Shown piece after piece: positions 1 to 8,016 of a stretch of 64,000 nucleotides of DNA. The notes beneath the pieces are model-generated. The model was not told the origin of the DNA, did not search any database, and saw only the letters and a program-made list of their open reading frames with translations. Each line of letters begins with the position of its first letter. The first letter of the stretch is position 1. The translations under genes and the position numbers were made by a program. The stretch comes from an uncultured Clostridia bacterium (lineage in GTDB: Bacteria > Bacillota > Clostridia > Oscillospirales > Ruminococcaceae). The stretch covers positions 1-64,000 of the forward strand of contig CANPZC010000003.1 of NCBI GenBank assembly GCA_947589355.1, in the 5' to 3' direction.

Positions 1-465
1 TACGGCATTGACCCTGATTTTTACAAAAACAAAGACATACACATACACGCGCCCGAGGGGGCTGTGCCGAAAGACGGGCCGAGCGCGGGCGTTACGCTGG
101 CAACTGCTCTGGTATCGGCGCTTTCAAACACGCCGGTCAGGCACGACGTTGCCATGACGGGCGAGATAACCCTGACGGGAAAGGTGCTTGCGATAGGCGG
201 ACTGAGAGAGAAGTCTATGGCGGCATACAAGGACGGCATCAAAACGATAATAGTACCTAAGGCAAACAGCGGAGACCTTGACGAGATAGACGACACCGTT
301 AAAAGCGGAATGGAGTTTATCTTTGCGGAGGAGATAGGACAGGTTCTCGACACTGCGCTTGTTTTCAAAAAAGAGGACGGAAAGCGCACGCCGGATAAGA
401 AACGCGCGGCAGGAACAAAGAGAAACTCTGCCGAGGAAAAGCCTGCGGTACTGAAAAAGGCATAG
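1..465 (+). CDS. lon: Lon protease, C-terminal proteolytic domain (5' end outside window)
   Basis: The reading frame is open from base 1, so only the last 154 residues of this ATP-dependent serine protease are present. Lon degrades misfolded and short-lived regulatory proteins in the cytoplasm. The catalytic serine lies in the motif KDGPSAG (Ser codon at 82-84) and its partner lysine in [10 protein letters not shown] (Lys codon at 211-213), the Ser-Lys dyad of family S16. The last 30 or so residues form a Lys/Arg-rich tail beyond the conserved domain. In many Firmicutes lon is followed directly by engB; here two extra genes lie between them. The identification is secure; the start and the ATPase part cannot be judged. 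Confidence 0.97.
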   Translation, partial: YGIDPDFYKNKDIHIHAPEGAVPKDGPSAGVTLATALVSALSNTPVRHDVAMTGEITLTGKVLAIGGLREKSMAAYKDGIKTIIVPKANSGDLDEIDDTVKSGMEFIFAEEIGQVLDTALVFKKEDGKRTPDKKRAAGTKRNSAEEKPAVLKKA

Positions 466-512
466 TACTTAAAACATTATCATTTTGACAGACTACGGGG
501 CGGAATTTTTGT

Positions 513-1472
513 ATGAAAAGAAAAGCGGCGTTTGTTGTTGCATTGACGGCGATATTGAGTTTTTCGGGGTGTATAAAGGCTGATGAAGCGGCTAAGGGTA
601 TGTATTATTACATTGATGCCGCAGATACGGTTTACCCTGAAACGGATATTGCGGACGAAAATGCAGGGGCAGGCGCTGTTTCTATTATTCCGGCGGCGGA
701 GGAAAACATTATTAACTATGCACAGCTGGCGATAGTAGAAATTGAGCAGCAGCACCGCAAAGAGGAGCTGGAGCAGCAGCGTAAAAAAGAGGAAGAAGAG
801 GAGCGAAAAAAAGCTCAGGAGCTTGCAAAAAAGAAAGTTGTTATAGAAGTGAAAAACATTTTACAGCTGCCGCAGCTGCCGACGGGGTGCGAGGCGGTAT
901 CGCTGACGATACTTTTAAATCATCTGGGGTATAAAGTTGACAAAATGGTAATTGCGGAAAAATATTTGCCGAAGCAGGCATTTTACATGAAAAACGGTGT
1001 GCTTTACGGTGCGAATGTGGTGAACACTTTTGCAGGCGACCCGACAACTTCGTACTCATATGGGTGCTTTGCGCCGTGCATTGTTACGACTGCCAACAAC
1101 TATCTTAAAAGCCACGGCTCTGACATGGAGGCGCGAGATATTTCGGGTGAGCATTTAGAGCAGCTGTTTGAAAAGTACATAGACAAGGGGCAGCCTGTGC
1201 TTATATGGATAACCAGCAACAAACTCAGCGAGCCTTACAAGGCGGAACAATGGGTGACGGCAGACGGCAAAAAGGTACAGTGGCAAAGGTATGAGCATTG
1301 TGTTGTACTTACGGGGTACGACAGGGGAAAGAATTTAGTTTATGTTTCAGACCCTTTGGTCGGGAACACGAGTTATGACTATGACAAGCTGGCTTTGAGA
1401 TACGAGCAGATGGGCTGTCAGGCGGTAAGTATTGAAAAGAGGGCGGAAGACGATGACGCGCAGAGAGCTTAA
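513..1472 (+). CDS. Secreted lipoprotein with C39-like cysteine peptidase domain
   Basis: A 319-residue protein. It begins with a lipoprotein signal peptide (lipobox LSFSGC, lipidated Cys20), so it is probably anchored outside the membrane. Residues about 75-115 are a Lys/Glu/Gln-rich helix, likely a spacer or coiled coil. The C-terminal half resembles the C39-like peptidase fold (Peptidase_C39_2): Cys126 in LPTGCEAVSL, His262 in YEHCVVLTGY and Asp280 in VSDPLVG fit the Cys-His-Asp triad. Family members cleave peptides or cell-wall-linked substrates; the substrate here is unknown. A weak GGGGCGGA stretch precedes the ATG. It overlaps the next gene by 20 bases, which suggests co-transcription. 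Confidence 0.8.
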   Translation: MKRKAAFVVALTAILSFSGCIKADEAAKGMYYYIDAADTVYPETDIADENAGAGAVSIIPAAEENIINYAQLAIVEIEQQHRKEELEQQRKKEEEEERKKAQELAKKKVVIEVKNILQLPQLPTGCEAVSLTILLNHLGYKVDKMVIAEKYLPKQAFYMKNGVLYGANVVNTFAGDPTTSYSYGCFAPCIVTTANNYLKSHGSDMEARDISGEHLEQLFEKYIDKGQPVLIWITSNKLSEPYKAEQWVTADGKKVQWQRYEHCVVLTGYDRGKNLVYVSDPLVGNTSYDYDKLALRYEQMGCQAVSIEKRAEDDDAQRA

Positions 1473-1833
1473 AGAATACATAGCTGAAAAATATCACACT
1501 GACGGTGATATGCCGTGGGAGGGTGAGCAGCACGAGGTTTTCAGGCACACGGGGAACAAAAAGTGGTTCGCGCTGGTGATGAACATACCGAAAGCAAAGC
1601 TGGGGCTGAAAGAGAGCGGCAATGTTGACATACTGAATGTAAAGTGCGACACGCTTATGATAGGTTCTTTTTTGGGGGAGAAAGGGTTCTTCCCTGCATA
1701 CCACATGAACAAGAACAACTGGATAACCATGGCTTTGGACGGCAGCGCGGACGGAGAGAAAATACGGCTTTTGCTGGATATGAGCTACGACATGACCGCT
1801 CCTGCGGCAAGAAGAAAAACAAAGAAAGAATGA
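1453..1833 (+). CDS. YjbR/MmcQ-family protein
   Basis: A 126-residue protein resembling the YjbR/MmcQ family, which has a CyaY-like fold and is often called DNA-binding without firm proof. Visible family features are an N-terminal helix (MTRRELKEYIAEKY), the segment KKWFALVMNIPKAKLGL, a VKCD segment, and the C-terminal motif ending in SYDMT. The ATG at 1453 is preceded by GGGCGGA; an in-frame TTG seven codons earlier lacks its own ribosome site and lies deeper in the preceding gene. The gene overlaps the C39-like lipoprotein gene and sits 13 bases before engB, so all are probably one transcript. Function is unknown. Confidence 0.75.
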   Translation: MTRRELKEYIAEKYHTDGDMPWEGEQHEVFRHTGNKKWFALVMNIPKAKLGLKESGNVDILNVKCDTLMIGSFLGEKGFFPAYHMNKNNWITMALDGSADGEKIRLLLDMSYDMTAPAARRKTKKE

Positions 1834-1846
1834 AAGAAGTGAGGGA

Positions 1847-2437
1847 ATGAACTTTAATAATGCGCAGTTTGCAGCCGCTTACGGAAGCTATGCGCAGATG
1901 CCGAAATCTGACAGGGCGGAGGTAGCTTTTTCGGGCAGGAGCAACGTAGGGAAATCTTCGCTGATAAACAAGCTGCTCAGTAGAAAGGCGCTTGCGAGGG
2001 TGAGCGCTGTGCCGGGCAAGACGGCGACTATAAATTTTTACAAAGTGGCTGACATTTACGCTGTTGACCTGCCGGGATATGGCTACGCGAAGGTGGCAAA
2101 GGGCGAGAAGAAACGGTGGTCGGGGCTGATTGGCGGCTATCTTGCGGACGTGGAAAGAGACCTGCGTTTGGTGGTACAGCTTATTGATATGCGGCATGCG
2201 CCGAGCAGCGATGACGTTGACATGATAAACTACATGATAGACAGCGAGATACCGTTTATAATTGCGTTCACGAAAGCTGACAAGCTCAGCGGCAGGGAGA
2301 GGAGCGCGCGAATGGAGGCTTTTGCGGGCGAGATACCCTGCTTTGAGGACATAACGAGCGTTGTGACCTCGGCGGAGAGCGGCGAGGGGATAGAGGCTCT
2401 GCGTGAAATTATAGGCGATGCTGTGGGAGGAGAGTGA
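1847..2437 (+). CDS. engB: Ribosome biogenesis GTP-binding protein EngB/YsxC
   Basis: A 196-residue TRAFAC-class GTPase needed for late assembly of the large ribosomal subunit in Firmicutes. The P-loop GRSNVGKS is at residues 30-37, the G3 motif is in VDLPGYGYAKV and the G4 motif is TKAD. Length and motifs match YsxC/YihA proteins. The ATG follows GTGAGGGA closely, 13 bases after the YjbR-like gene. Proximity to lon is the usual Firmicutes arrangement and supports the call. Confidence is high. Confidence 0.96.
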   Translation: MNFNNAQFAAAYGSYAQMPKSDRAEVAFSGRSNVGKSSLINKLLSRKALARVSAVPGKTATINFYKVADIYAVDLPGYGYAKVAKGEKKRWSGLIGGYLADVERDLRLVVQLIDMRHAPSSDDVDMINYMIDSEIPFIIAFTKADKLSGRERSARMEAFAGEIPCFEDITSVVTSAESGEGIEALREIIGDAVGGE

Positions 2438-2438
2438 C

Positions 2439-2768
2439 ATGGGAAAGATGACTTCCGCCAAAAAGGTATACATAGGCAACGCGATATACACGGCTCTTTT
2501 TGCGTGGTTCTTTTTCAGACCGCTTCAGGTGGGCTTCAAGCTGTTTGCAGGGCTTATGGGCAAGGCGGCTTCGGGCGGAGAGATATTCATAGGCTTGCTG
2601 ATATGGGCGTGCGTTGCGATAATGCTTTTGCTGACAGAGATAGCTGTATACTTTACTTTTCGTTTTTGCAAATTAAAAAGATCGAGCTTTGCGCTGTGGG
2701 GAGCAGTGGCGTTTGTTGTGGTAACGCTTTTGCGGACTTTATACGCGGTGCTGCAAAGCTGGGGATAA
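2439..2768 (+). CDS. Small membrane protein, three predicted helices
   Basis: A 109-residue protein that I do not recognise. The ATG at 2439 sits one base after the engB stop and is preceded by GGGAGGAG inside the end of engB, so translational coupling is likely. An upstream in-frame start at 2418 is disfavoured because that site lies between it and this ATG. Three hydrophobic stretches are visible at about residues 12-40, 48-72 and 80-105, separated by short polar loops. No catalytic motif is seen. A strong terminator hairpin follows 14 bases downstream, so this is the last gene of the lon-engB unit. Confidence 0.7.
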   Translation: MGKMTSAKKVYIGNAIYTALFAWFFFRPLQVGFKLFAGLMGKAASGGEIFIGLLIWACVAIMLLLTEIAVYFTFRFCKLKRSSFALWGAVAFVVVTLLRTLYAVLQSWG

Positions 2769-2782
2769 AACAGGCAAAATTT

Positions 2783-2809
2783 AAGACCTTGCAGATAATG
2801 CAGGGTCTT
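2783..2809. terminator. Rho-independent terminator after the lon-engB unit
   Basis: An 11-bp inverted repeat (AAGACCTTGCA, 5-base loop, TGCAGGGTCTT) is followed by a T-rich run on the + strand. It lies between the convergent genes ending at 2768 (+) and 2849 (-), so it could serve both. Confidence 0.85.
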
Positions 2810-2848
2810 GTGTTTTATATAGCGCTGTCGCGCGCGGACAATTGTGAT

Positions 2849-3205
2849 TTACTTATCTTCACTATCAAGGGTGCGCTTTTTTGTACCCTCCACAAAGTCA
2901 AGAGGCAGGGTACACAGCACGCCTGTATTCGGCATTGAAAGGTCGCCGACGGTGCGGTATATAACTTTTCTTGCTAAGTCCAGCTGCTCGTCTTTTATAA
3001 TGGAGATGATAGTGTGGTTGTTTTCTTCGGTATTCAGCAGAGCTTTTATCGATGCGCTGAAAATGTTGCTGCCCATTCTTGAAAGGGCGACTGCGAGCCC
3101 CGTGGACTCTATGATAGTTGCGCCTTTGAGCCCTGCCGCCGAAAAGCCCTCGAGCAGTTTATCCAGCACGTCGTTTTTGTTCAGTATGAATATCATAAGT
3201 TTCAT
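2849..3205 (-). CDS. PII-like small regulatory protein (putative)
   Basis: A 118-residue protein with a PII-superfamily look: KLMIFILNKNDVLDKLLEGF, then GLKGATIIESTGLA, and later ENNHTIISIIKDEQLDLARK, matching the beta-alpha-beta ferredoxin-like layout of the PII family. It lacks the classical GlnB T-loop sequence, so it is not a nitrogen PII protein and its ligand is unknown. The start chosen is the second ATG, at 3205: GGAG abuts the first ATG (3214) but is well spaced for the second. It lies 24 bases downstream of the LCP-like gene on the same strand and probably shares its transcript. Confidence 0.6.
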   Translation of the reverse strand: MKLMIFILNKNDVLDKLLEGFSAAGLKGATIIESTGLAVALSRMGSNIFSASIKALLNTEENNHTIISIIKDEQLDLARKVIYRTVGDLSMPNTGVLCTLPLDFVEGTKKRTLDSEDK

Positions 3206-3229
3206 TTTTGTCATCTCCGTTTCTATATG

Positions 3230-4120
3230 TCAGCTGAGGTAGCCGTCAAGCTGGGATATAAATTCTTCGCTTATTTCAAATGTGCCGTCGTCGTTCCAGC
3301 CGCCTGTCGGGGTAAGCGAATATGCAGGCGACGAGGAATTTTCTATAACATACACGATAGCATTCTTCATTTTATTATAGTCTTCATTCGACATATTCGT
3401 ATCTGCGTCTGTATACTGCTTTTTGAAAACAAGGTCTATATTATTTCTTGCATACTCGGTATGGCTGAAAAATGCGTTTGCAGATGAAGCTGCTATTTCT
3501 CCCGAAAGTTTCATATTTGTAGAATAGCCGCCTATAAATTCTTCGTTTGAAATAAGCGCTACAGCGGTATCTCCGTCTACTGAGATCTTATCATCGCGCT
3601 TATACTGTATATAGTTATCAGAGGCTTTATCATACATTTCAAAGTCTTCAAGCAGCGTTATCATTGAGTTGCCCATAAGATTTATGACTTCCGCAAAAGT
3701 GGTGTCAGACATTGTCATATACTTCTCTATTTTAATATTCAGCAGCGCGCCGACCTGCTCGGTCATTGCGCCTATGCCCGATTGCAGATACACGTCTTGC
3801 AGGGTGCTTTCGCCGCAATTGGTATACGGTGAAACAGGTATTATAACAATCTTCTGTGTTGACGGCATGAATTTGGTTATGACTATTGAAAGCAGTTTGT
3901 TCTGGCTGTTGGATACCGTATAGAGTATGGTCGATGAATCGTCTTCGGAATAGGTGGTCTGGACGCTTTCTTCGGCTTCGGAATCTTCGGACTGCGCGCC
4001 CGGCACAAAGTTTTTTACTGCCAGATAGCCTACCACGCCGAATACCGCCAGAAATACGGCAAGCGCAACGGCATATACCACGGCGACTGTAACGCCCGAG
4101 TTTTGTTTTTTTGCAGACAT
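3230..4120 (-). CDS. Membrane-anchored LCP-like protein (divergent)
   Basis: About 296 residues. A single hydrophobic segment near residues 14-38 anchors the protein, with the bulk outside. The external part resembles a degraded LytR-CpsA-Psr (LCP) domain: ILYTVSNSQNKLLSIVITKF, KIVIIPVSP and IKIEKYMTMSDTTFAEVINLMG follow the LCP order. True LCP enzymes attach glycopolymers to peptidoglycan using conserved Arg and Asp residues; the Arg-rich motif expected after the segment DGDTAVALIS is not visible, so the protein may be inactive or have another role. Start at the ATG at 4120 because GGAATGGAG is well spaced for it; an ATG at 4132 lies on top of that site. Confidence 0.6.
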   Translation of the reverse strand: MSAKKQNSGVTVAVVYAVALAVFLAVFGVVGYLAVKNFVPGAQSEDSEAEESVQTTYSEDDSSTILYTVSNSQNKLLSIVITKFMPSTQKIVIIPVSPYTNCGESTLQDVYLQSGIGAMTEQVGALLNIKIEKYMTMSDTTFAEVINLMGNSMITLLEDFEMYDKASDNYIQYKRDDKISVDGDTAVALISNEEFIGGYSTNMKLSGEIAASSANAFFSHTEYARNNIDLVFKKQYTDADTNMSNEDYNKMKNAIVYVIENSSSPAYSLTPTGGWNDDGTFEISEEFISQLDGYLS

Positions 4121-4224
4121 ATTATTCTCCATTCCTTTAAATTTTTATCTGTATAAAATATATAAAATTGCTTTGGGGTACTTGAATATTATCTTAAATA
4201 GGTGTAAACTAGAAACAGCGGTCG

Positions 4225-4776
4225 TTACGCAAAGAACATGGGCGCGCTGTCGTTCAGGTCTATAACGTGATAATCAACGCCGCGCCTTTTGGCATAGTTT
4301 ACGGTCATGCCGGTGCCGCTGCGCTTATCGCCCATAACGCCCAGCACGAACGACGAATGATCGACCATGAACATATTGCGCTTTCTCATACAGCTGTCAG
4401 AGTATTGTTCAGAAACATAGATGACCTGCTTTGCATCTTCTATCACGGTATGCAAAAGCCATAGGTCAAGCCCTTCAAAGTCTTCGCCGTGGCCGCGGTA
4501 GGGCATAGCGCATATAACTTTAAGATAGGGATAACGCTTTTTCATATCCAGAACGAGCTGCGCCGCCCAAAGGTCTATGCCGCGCTGCATACCCGTTATG
4601 AAAGTATCATAGCCTTGTTTTGTCACAAGGTCGGATATATGCAGAGCCACCACGCTGAGAAGCCTTTTCATCGGTTGGCTTGAAAATTCTATGCCGCCGT
4701 ATATTTTTTCGGGTCTGTGACCTGTAAAGCAGCAGGTTTTTGATATATCGTTATTCAGCGTTACTATATTTATCAA
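4225..4776 (-). CDS. SLOG-family (DUF1273/YpsA-like) nucleotide-binding protein
   Basis: About 183 residues. Motifs of the SLOG Rossmann-like superfamily are clear: CCFTGHRPEKI near the N-terminus, FITGMQRGIDLWAA in the middle, and KRNMFMVDHSSFVLGV plus a glycine-rich SGTGMTVNYA near the end. This matches the DUF1273/YpsA group, thought to bind nucleotide-derived ligands; the biological role is not settled. The start is uncertain: the only in-frame start after the upstream stop is a TTG at 4774-4776 with AAGGA immediately against it, so translation may begin a few codons later at a rare codon. It is divergent from alr. Confidence 0.85.
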   Translation of the reverse strand: MINIVTLNNDISKTCCFTGHRPEKIYGGIEFSSQPMKRLLSVVALHISDLVTKQGYDTFITGMQRGIDLWAAQLVLDMKKRYPYLKVICAMPYRGHGEDFEGLDLWLLHTVIEDAKQVIYVSEQYSDSCMRKRNMFMVDHSSFVLGVMGDKRSGTGMTVNYAKRRGVDYHVIDLNDSAPMFFA

Positions 4777-4874
4777 TCCTTACTTATTATCTACATATTA
4801 TAGGATAACACATTCACGCAAATTTTTCAATAGAAATTTGATATTTTTTTCATACTGATAAAGGAGAGAAGACA

Positions 4875-6032
4875 ATGGAATATCTTAAAAGGGCATGGGC
4901 AGAGATAGATCTTAACTGCCTTGCCGAAAACTACAGAAACTACAAAAAAGCCGCGGGCTGCGAGATAATGTGCGTTGTAAAGGCTGACTGCTACGGTCAC
5001 GGGGACAGGGCGGTAGTGCCGTTTCTGGAAAAGGAACTGGGGGTGACGAAGCTTGCGGTATCTAACATCGAGGAGGCAAAACGCCTGCGCGACATGGGGG
5101 CGCGCTCTGACATACTGATACTGGGCTACACGCCGCCCGAAAAGGCTGATGAGCTAAAAGACCTTGACATAATTCAGGCGGTGACAGAGCTTTCATATGC
5201 TGAAAAGCTTTCGGAAAATCTGCGCGGCGGAGAAGTCAGGGTACACATAGCGATAGACACGGGCATGACGAGGATAGGCTTGCACGGGGGCGTTGAAGAA
5301 ACGGCTTCTCAGGCGGCTGAGATAGCAAACATAGACGGCATACGCGCGGAGGGGCTGTTCACGCATTTTGCCGTGGCTGACAGCGATGATGAGAGCGATA
5401 TATCATACACAAAAGGACAGATAGGAAAGATAAAGGCGGTGGCTGAAAGGCTTTCGCAAATGGGGGCAGAAATTCCCTGCGTGCATTATCTCAACTCGGC
5501 AGGGGGGATATACCACAACGACGGCGGCTCTGCTTTTGCGAGGTTGGGAATAATACTTTACGGGCTTATGCCGAATTTTTCGCTGCCTGTGCCGATAAAG
5601 CTGAAACCTGTGATGTCTTTAAAAGCGACTGTAGCTCAGGTAAAGGAGATAGGCAAGGGCGAATACATAAGCTACGGCAGGACGTATTGCTCTGAAAAGC
5701 CTATGAAACTGGCGACGGTGACTATAGGCTATGCGGACGGGTACTCGCGGCTGCTTTCAAACAAAGGCGAGGTGCTTATTCACGGCAAGAGGGCTAAGAT
5801 AGTCGGCAGGGTGTGCATGGACCAGCTTATGTGCGATGTTACGGGGATAGACGTAAGCGCGGGAGACACTGTGACGCTTATAGGGCAAGACGGCAAAGAG
5901 CAGATAACGGCGGACGAGCTTGCTTCTTTATATGGAACTATCGGGTACGAGGTGGTATGCCTTATATCTAAAAGAGTACCGAGAGTTATAATAAGGGGCG
6001 GAGCTGTAGTAGATGTTTTACAGACCACTTGA
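4875..6032 (+). CDS. alr: Alanine racemase
   Basis: A 385-residue PLP enzyme that interconverts L- and D-alanine and so supplies D-alanine for peptidoglycan. The PLP-binding lysine is Lys36 in VVKADCYGHG, the family signature. The second catalytic base is expected in the C-terminal beta domain around ISYGRTY, followed by TIGYADGYSR and the VGRVCMDQ motif. The start is well supported by AAAGGAGAG eight bases before the ATG. A promoter for purB overlaps its last bases. Length is typical. Confidence 0.97.
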   Translation: MEYLKRAWAEIDLNCLAENYRNYKKAAGCEIMCVVKADCYGHGDRAVVPFLEKELGVTKLAVSNIEEAKRLRDMGARSDILILGYTPPEKADELKDLDIIQAVTELSYAEKLSENLRGGEVRVHIAIDTGMTRIGLHGGVEETASQAAEIANIDGIRAEGLFTHFAVADSDDESDISYTKGQIGKIKAVAERLSQMGAEIPCVHYLNSAGGIYHNDGGSAFARLGIILYGLMPNFSLPVPIKLKPVMSLKATVAQVKEIGKGEYISYGRTYCSEKPMKLATVTIGYADGYSRLLSNKGEVLIHGKRAKIVGRVCMDQLMCDVTGIDVSAGDTVTLIGQDGKEQITADELASLYGTIGYEVVCLISKRVPRVIIRGGAVVDVLQTT

Positions 6033-6057
6033 AACGCGCGGTCAAATATGTTAAAAT
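6029..6057 (+). promoter_or_regulatory. Predicted sigma-A promoter for purB
   Basis: TTGAAA (6029-6034), a 17-base spacer and TAAAAT (6052-6057) lie just before purB, with the -35 box overlapping the alr stop region. Expected transcription start is near 6064, giving a 30-base leader. Confidence 0.65.
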
Positions 6058-6093
6058 AGTATAAGTAAAAATTACAGAAAGTGTGGTATACAT

Positions 6094-7536
6094 ATGAGCA
6101 ATACAAACAGTTACGAGAGCCCGTTCTGCACGAGGTATGCAAGCAAAGAGATGCAGTACATATTCTCTGCTGACAAGAAGTTTACGACCTGGAGAAAGCT
6201 GTGGGTAGCGCTTGCGAGGGCTGAGATGAAGCTCGGCTTGGGCGTTACGCAGGAGCAGGTGGACGAGCTTGAAGCAAACATAGAAAACATTGATTACGAG
6301 GTTGCGGCGGCGCGCGAAAAGGAAGTTAGGCACGATGTTATGTCGCACGTTTACGCTTACGGAAAAGTATGCCCGAAAGCAGAGCCTATAATACATCTTG
6401 GCGCGACAAGCTGCTATGTTGGAGACAACACGGACGTTATAATAATGCGCGATGCGATGCAGGTAATAAAGCGCAAGCTGATAAAGGTGATATCGCAGCT
6501 GGCTGCCTTTGCGGACAAGTACAAGTCAATGCCATGCCTTGCATACACGCACTTACAGCCTGCGCAGCTGACTACCGTGGGCAAGAGGGCTACCCTTTGG
6601 TGCAACGAGCTTATTATGGATCTTGAAGATCTTGAATACCGCATATCAAAGCTGAAGCTGCTGGGCTCTAAAGGCACAACGGGCACGCAGGCTTCGTTTA
6701 TGGAGCTTTTCCACGGCGACACCGACAAGGTGAAGAAGCTGGAGGAGCTTATCGCGCAGGAAATGGGCTTTGACGGGGTAGTGCCTGTTTCGGGTCAGAC
6801 ATACTCGCGCAAGGTAGATTATCAGGTATGTTCTGTACTGGCAGGCATAGCGCAGTCGGCTAGCAAGTTTTCAAACGACATACGCATTTTGCAGTCGTTC
6901 AAGGAGATAGAAGAGCCGTTTGAGAAAAATCAGATAGGCTCATCGGCGATGGCATACAAGCGCAACCCGATGAGGGACGAGCGCATAACATCTTTGGCGA
7001 GATACGTTATGTGCGATGTGCTCAACCCTGCATTCACGGCTGCTACGCAGTGGTTTGAGAGGACTCTGGACGACTCGGCAAACAAGAGAATTGCTGTGGC
7101 AGAGGCTTTCCTCGGCGTTGATGCGATACTGAACATAATGCTGAATGTCACCGACCCCGAGAATGGTCTTGTTGTATACGAGAAGATAGTGCGCCGCCGT
7201 GTTATGGCAGAGCTGCCGTTCATGGCGACAGAGAATGTTATTATGGACGCTGTTGAAAAGGGCGGAAGCCGTCAGGAGCTGCACGAGAGGATAAGGCAAT
7301 ACTCGATGCAGGCAGGCGCGAGGGTGAAGCAGGAGGGCCTCGACAACAATCTTGCCGAGCTGATAGCCGCCGACCCGATATTCAAGGTGACGAAAGAGGA
7401 GCTTGACAACATAATGAAGCCGGAAAACTACATCGGCAGGTGCCCCCAGCAGGTGGACGAGTTTATTGCAAACTGCGTGAAGCCTATTCTTGATGCGAAC
7501 GGCGTCTCCGACGACGTGGCGGAGATAAATGTCTAA
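6094..7536 (+). CDS. purB: Adenylosuccinate lyase
   Basis: A 480-residue member of the fumarase/aspartase superfamily. It acts twice in purine synthesis: it splits SAICAR to AICAR and adenylosuccinate to AMP, releasing fumarate. The superfamily signature SSAMAYKRNP with its catalytic serine loop starts near residue 283; HLGATSCYVGDNTD and TYTHLQPAQLT-like (here AYTHLQPAQLTT) regions supply other active-site residues. The ATG at 6094 has only a weak ribosome site (AGAAAGTGTGG). The gene stands alone under its own predicted promoter and is followed by repeat element R1. Confidence 0.97.
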   Translation: MSNTNSYESPFCTRYASKEMQYIFSADKKFTTWRKLWVALARAEMKLGLGVTQEQVDELEANIENIDYEVAAAREKEVRHDVMSHVYAYGKVCPKAEPIIHLGATSCYVGDNTDVIIMRDAMQVIKRKLIKVISQLAAFADKYKSMPCLAYTHLQPAQLTTVGKRATLWCNELIMDLEDLEYRISKLKLLGSKGTTGTQASFMELFHGDTDKVKKLEELIAQEMGFDGVVPVSGQTYSRKVDYQVCSVLAGIAQSASKFSNDIRILQSFKEIEEPFEKNQIGSSAMAYKRNPMRDERITSLARYVMCDVLNPAFTAATQWFERTLDDSANKRIAVAEAFLGVDAILNIMLNVTDPENGLVVYEKIVRRRVMAELPFMATENVIMDAVEKGGSRQELHERIRQYSMQAGARVKQEGLDNNLAELIAADPIFKVTKEELDNIMKPENYIGRCPQQVDEFIANCVKPILDANGVSDDVAEINV

Positions 7537-7541
7537 AAACA

Positions 7542-7768
7542 AACTTTTTGGTCTTGTCAAGAAAGGAAAGTTTTCGATCGACCTCTTTTTTACAGTTGCT
7601 TCGCAACTGCCAAGGGTCGTCATGGGTCGTAGCGTATGCAAGCATACGCCGGTGAAACCCTCGTCGCCTGCGGACGGCGACGGGTGCGTTGCCCCTCAAC
7701 CCCACAAGCCTTTTGAAAAAGGCTTGACCGAAAACTTTTAGTTTCTTGACAGGGATTACAACCTTTGA
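7542..7768. repeat. R-family hairpin repeat, copy R1 (short form)
   Basis: A gene-free element of about 227 bp. Its left end (CTTGTCAAGAAAGGAAAGTT then TTCGATCGACC) is an imperfect inverted copy of its right end (GGCTTGACCG then AAAACTTTTAGTTTCTTGAC), and similarity continues about 12 bp outwards on each side. Inside are hairpins CAGTTGC-TTC-GCAACTG, GCGTATG-CAAG-CATACGC and CGTCGCC/GGCGACG, and at the right end AAGCC-TTTTGAAAAA-GGCTT. It lacks the middle hairpins found in R3 and R4. It lies between purB and metY. Confidence 0.8.
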
Positions 7769-7835
7769 GGTTTAACGCCCTCGCTGAAAAATTACAATTC
7801 AGATACGCGCTATTTAAGCTAAACGGACTGTGCAA

Positions 7836-7910
7836 AAGAATTACGGTTTTCAGCGGTTCGCAGAACCGCGCCAAAATCGCCGCCCCACTTTTGGCGGCGA
7901 AGTAATTCTT
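7836..7910 (+). other. Predicted three-way-junction structure upstream of metY
   Basis: AAGAATTAC (7836-7844) pairs perfectly with GTAATTCTT (7902-7910). The enclosed bases form two further perfect hairpins: GCGGTTC/GAACCGC (7853-7869) and CGCCGCC/GGCGGCG (7878-7899). The three stems give a clean multibranch fold. It could be part of the metY leader RNA or another module of the repeat family around it; it matches no riboswitch class that I recognise, in particular no SAM riboswitch. Confidence 0.6.
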
Positions 7911-7934
7911 TCATTGTGGCTTGGAGGCTAAAGC

Positions 7935-7980
7935 CGACAAGACACTGAGCTCCAGCAGGCTGCGCGTAAGCGCGAATAAA
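7935..7980 (+). repeat. R-family tail, copy T1
   Basis: A 46-bp segment that is nearly identical to 18286-18331 and ends in the hairpin GCGC-GTAA-GCGC followed by GAATAAA. The shared core CGACAAGACACTGAGCTCC is exact in both. Here it ends 36 bases before the metY start. Confidence 0.75.
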
Positions 7981-8016
7981 CAGACCATTAAAATTATTTG
8001 AAAGGAACGATATATT

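Noticed and set aside
1655-2491. 278-residue minus-strand open frame over the YjbR-like gene and engB
   Set aside because: It lies antisense to a clear GTPase gene and has no homology-like motifs or ribosome site.
7529-7741. 70-residue open frame over R1, and similar frames at 33632-33919, 37988-38206 and 38097-38375
   Set aside because: They are translations of the R-family repeat (same peptide pieces such as LFFTVASQLP in one direction, LGSCEATVKK in the other). They have no ribosome site and break where hairpin modules differ.
7853-7869. tRNA-like T-arm (GCGGTTCGCAGAACCGC)
   Set aside because: There is no acceptor stem or anticodon arm at the right distance; the hairpin belongs to the three-way-junction structure.
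7537-8016. SAM riboswitch or T-box before metY
   Set aside because: None of the conserved core sequences of those classes is present; the region is explained by R1, a three-way junction and a tail.
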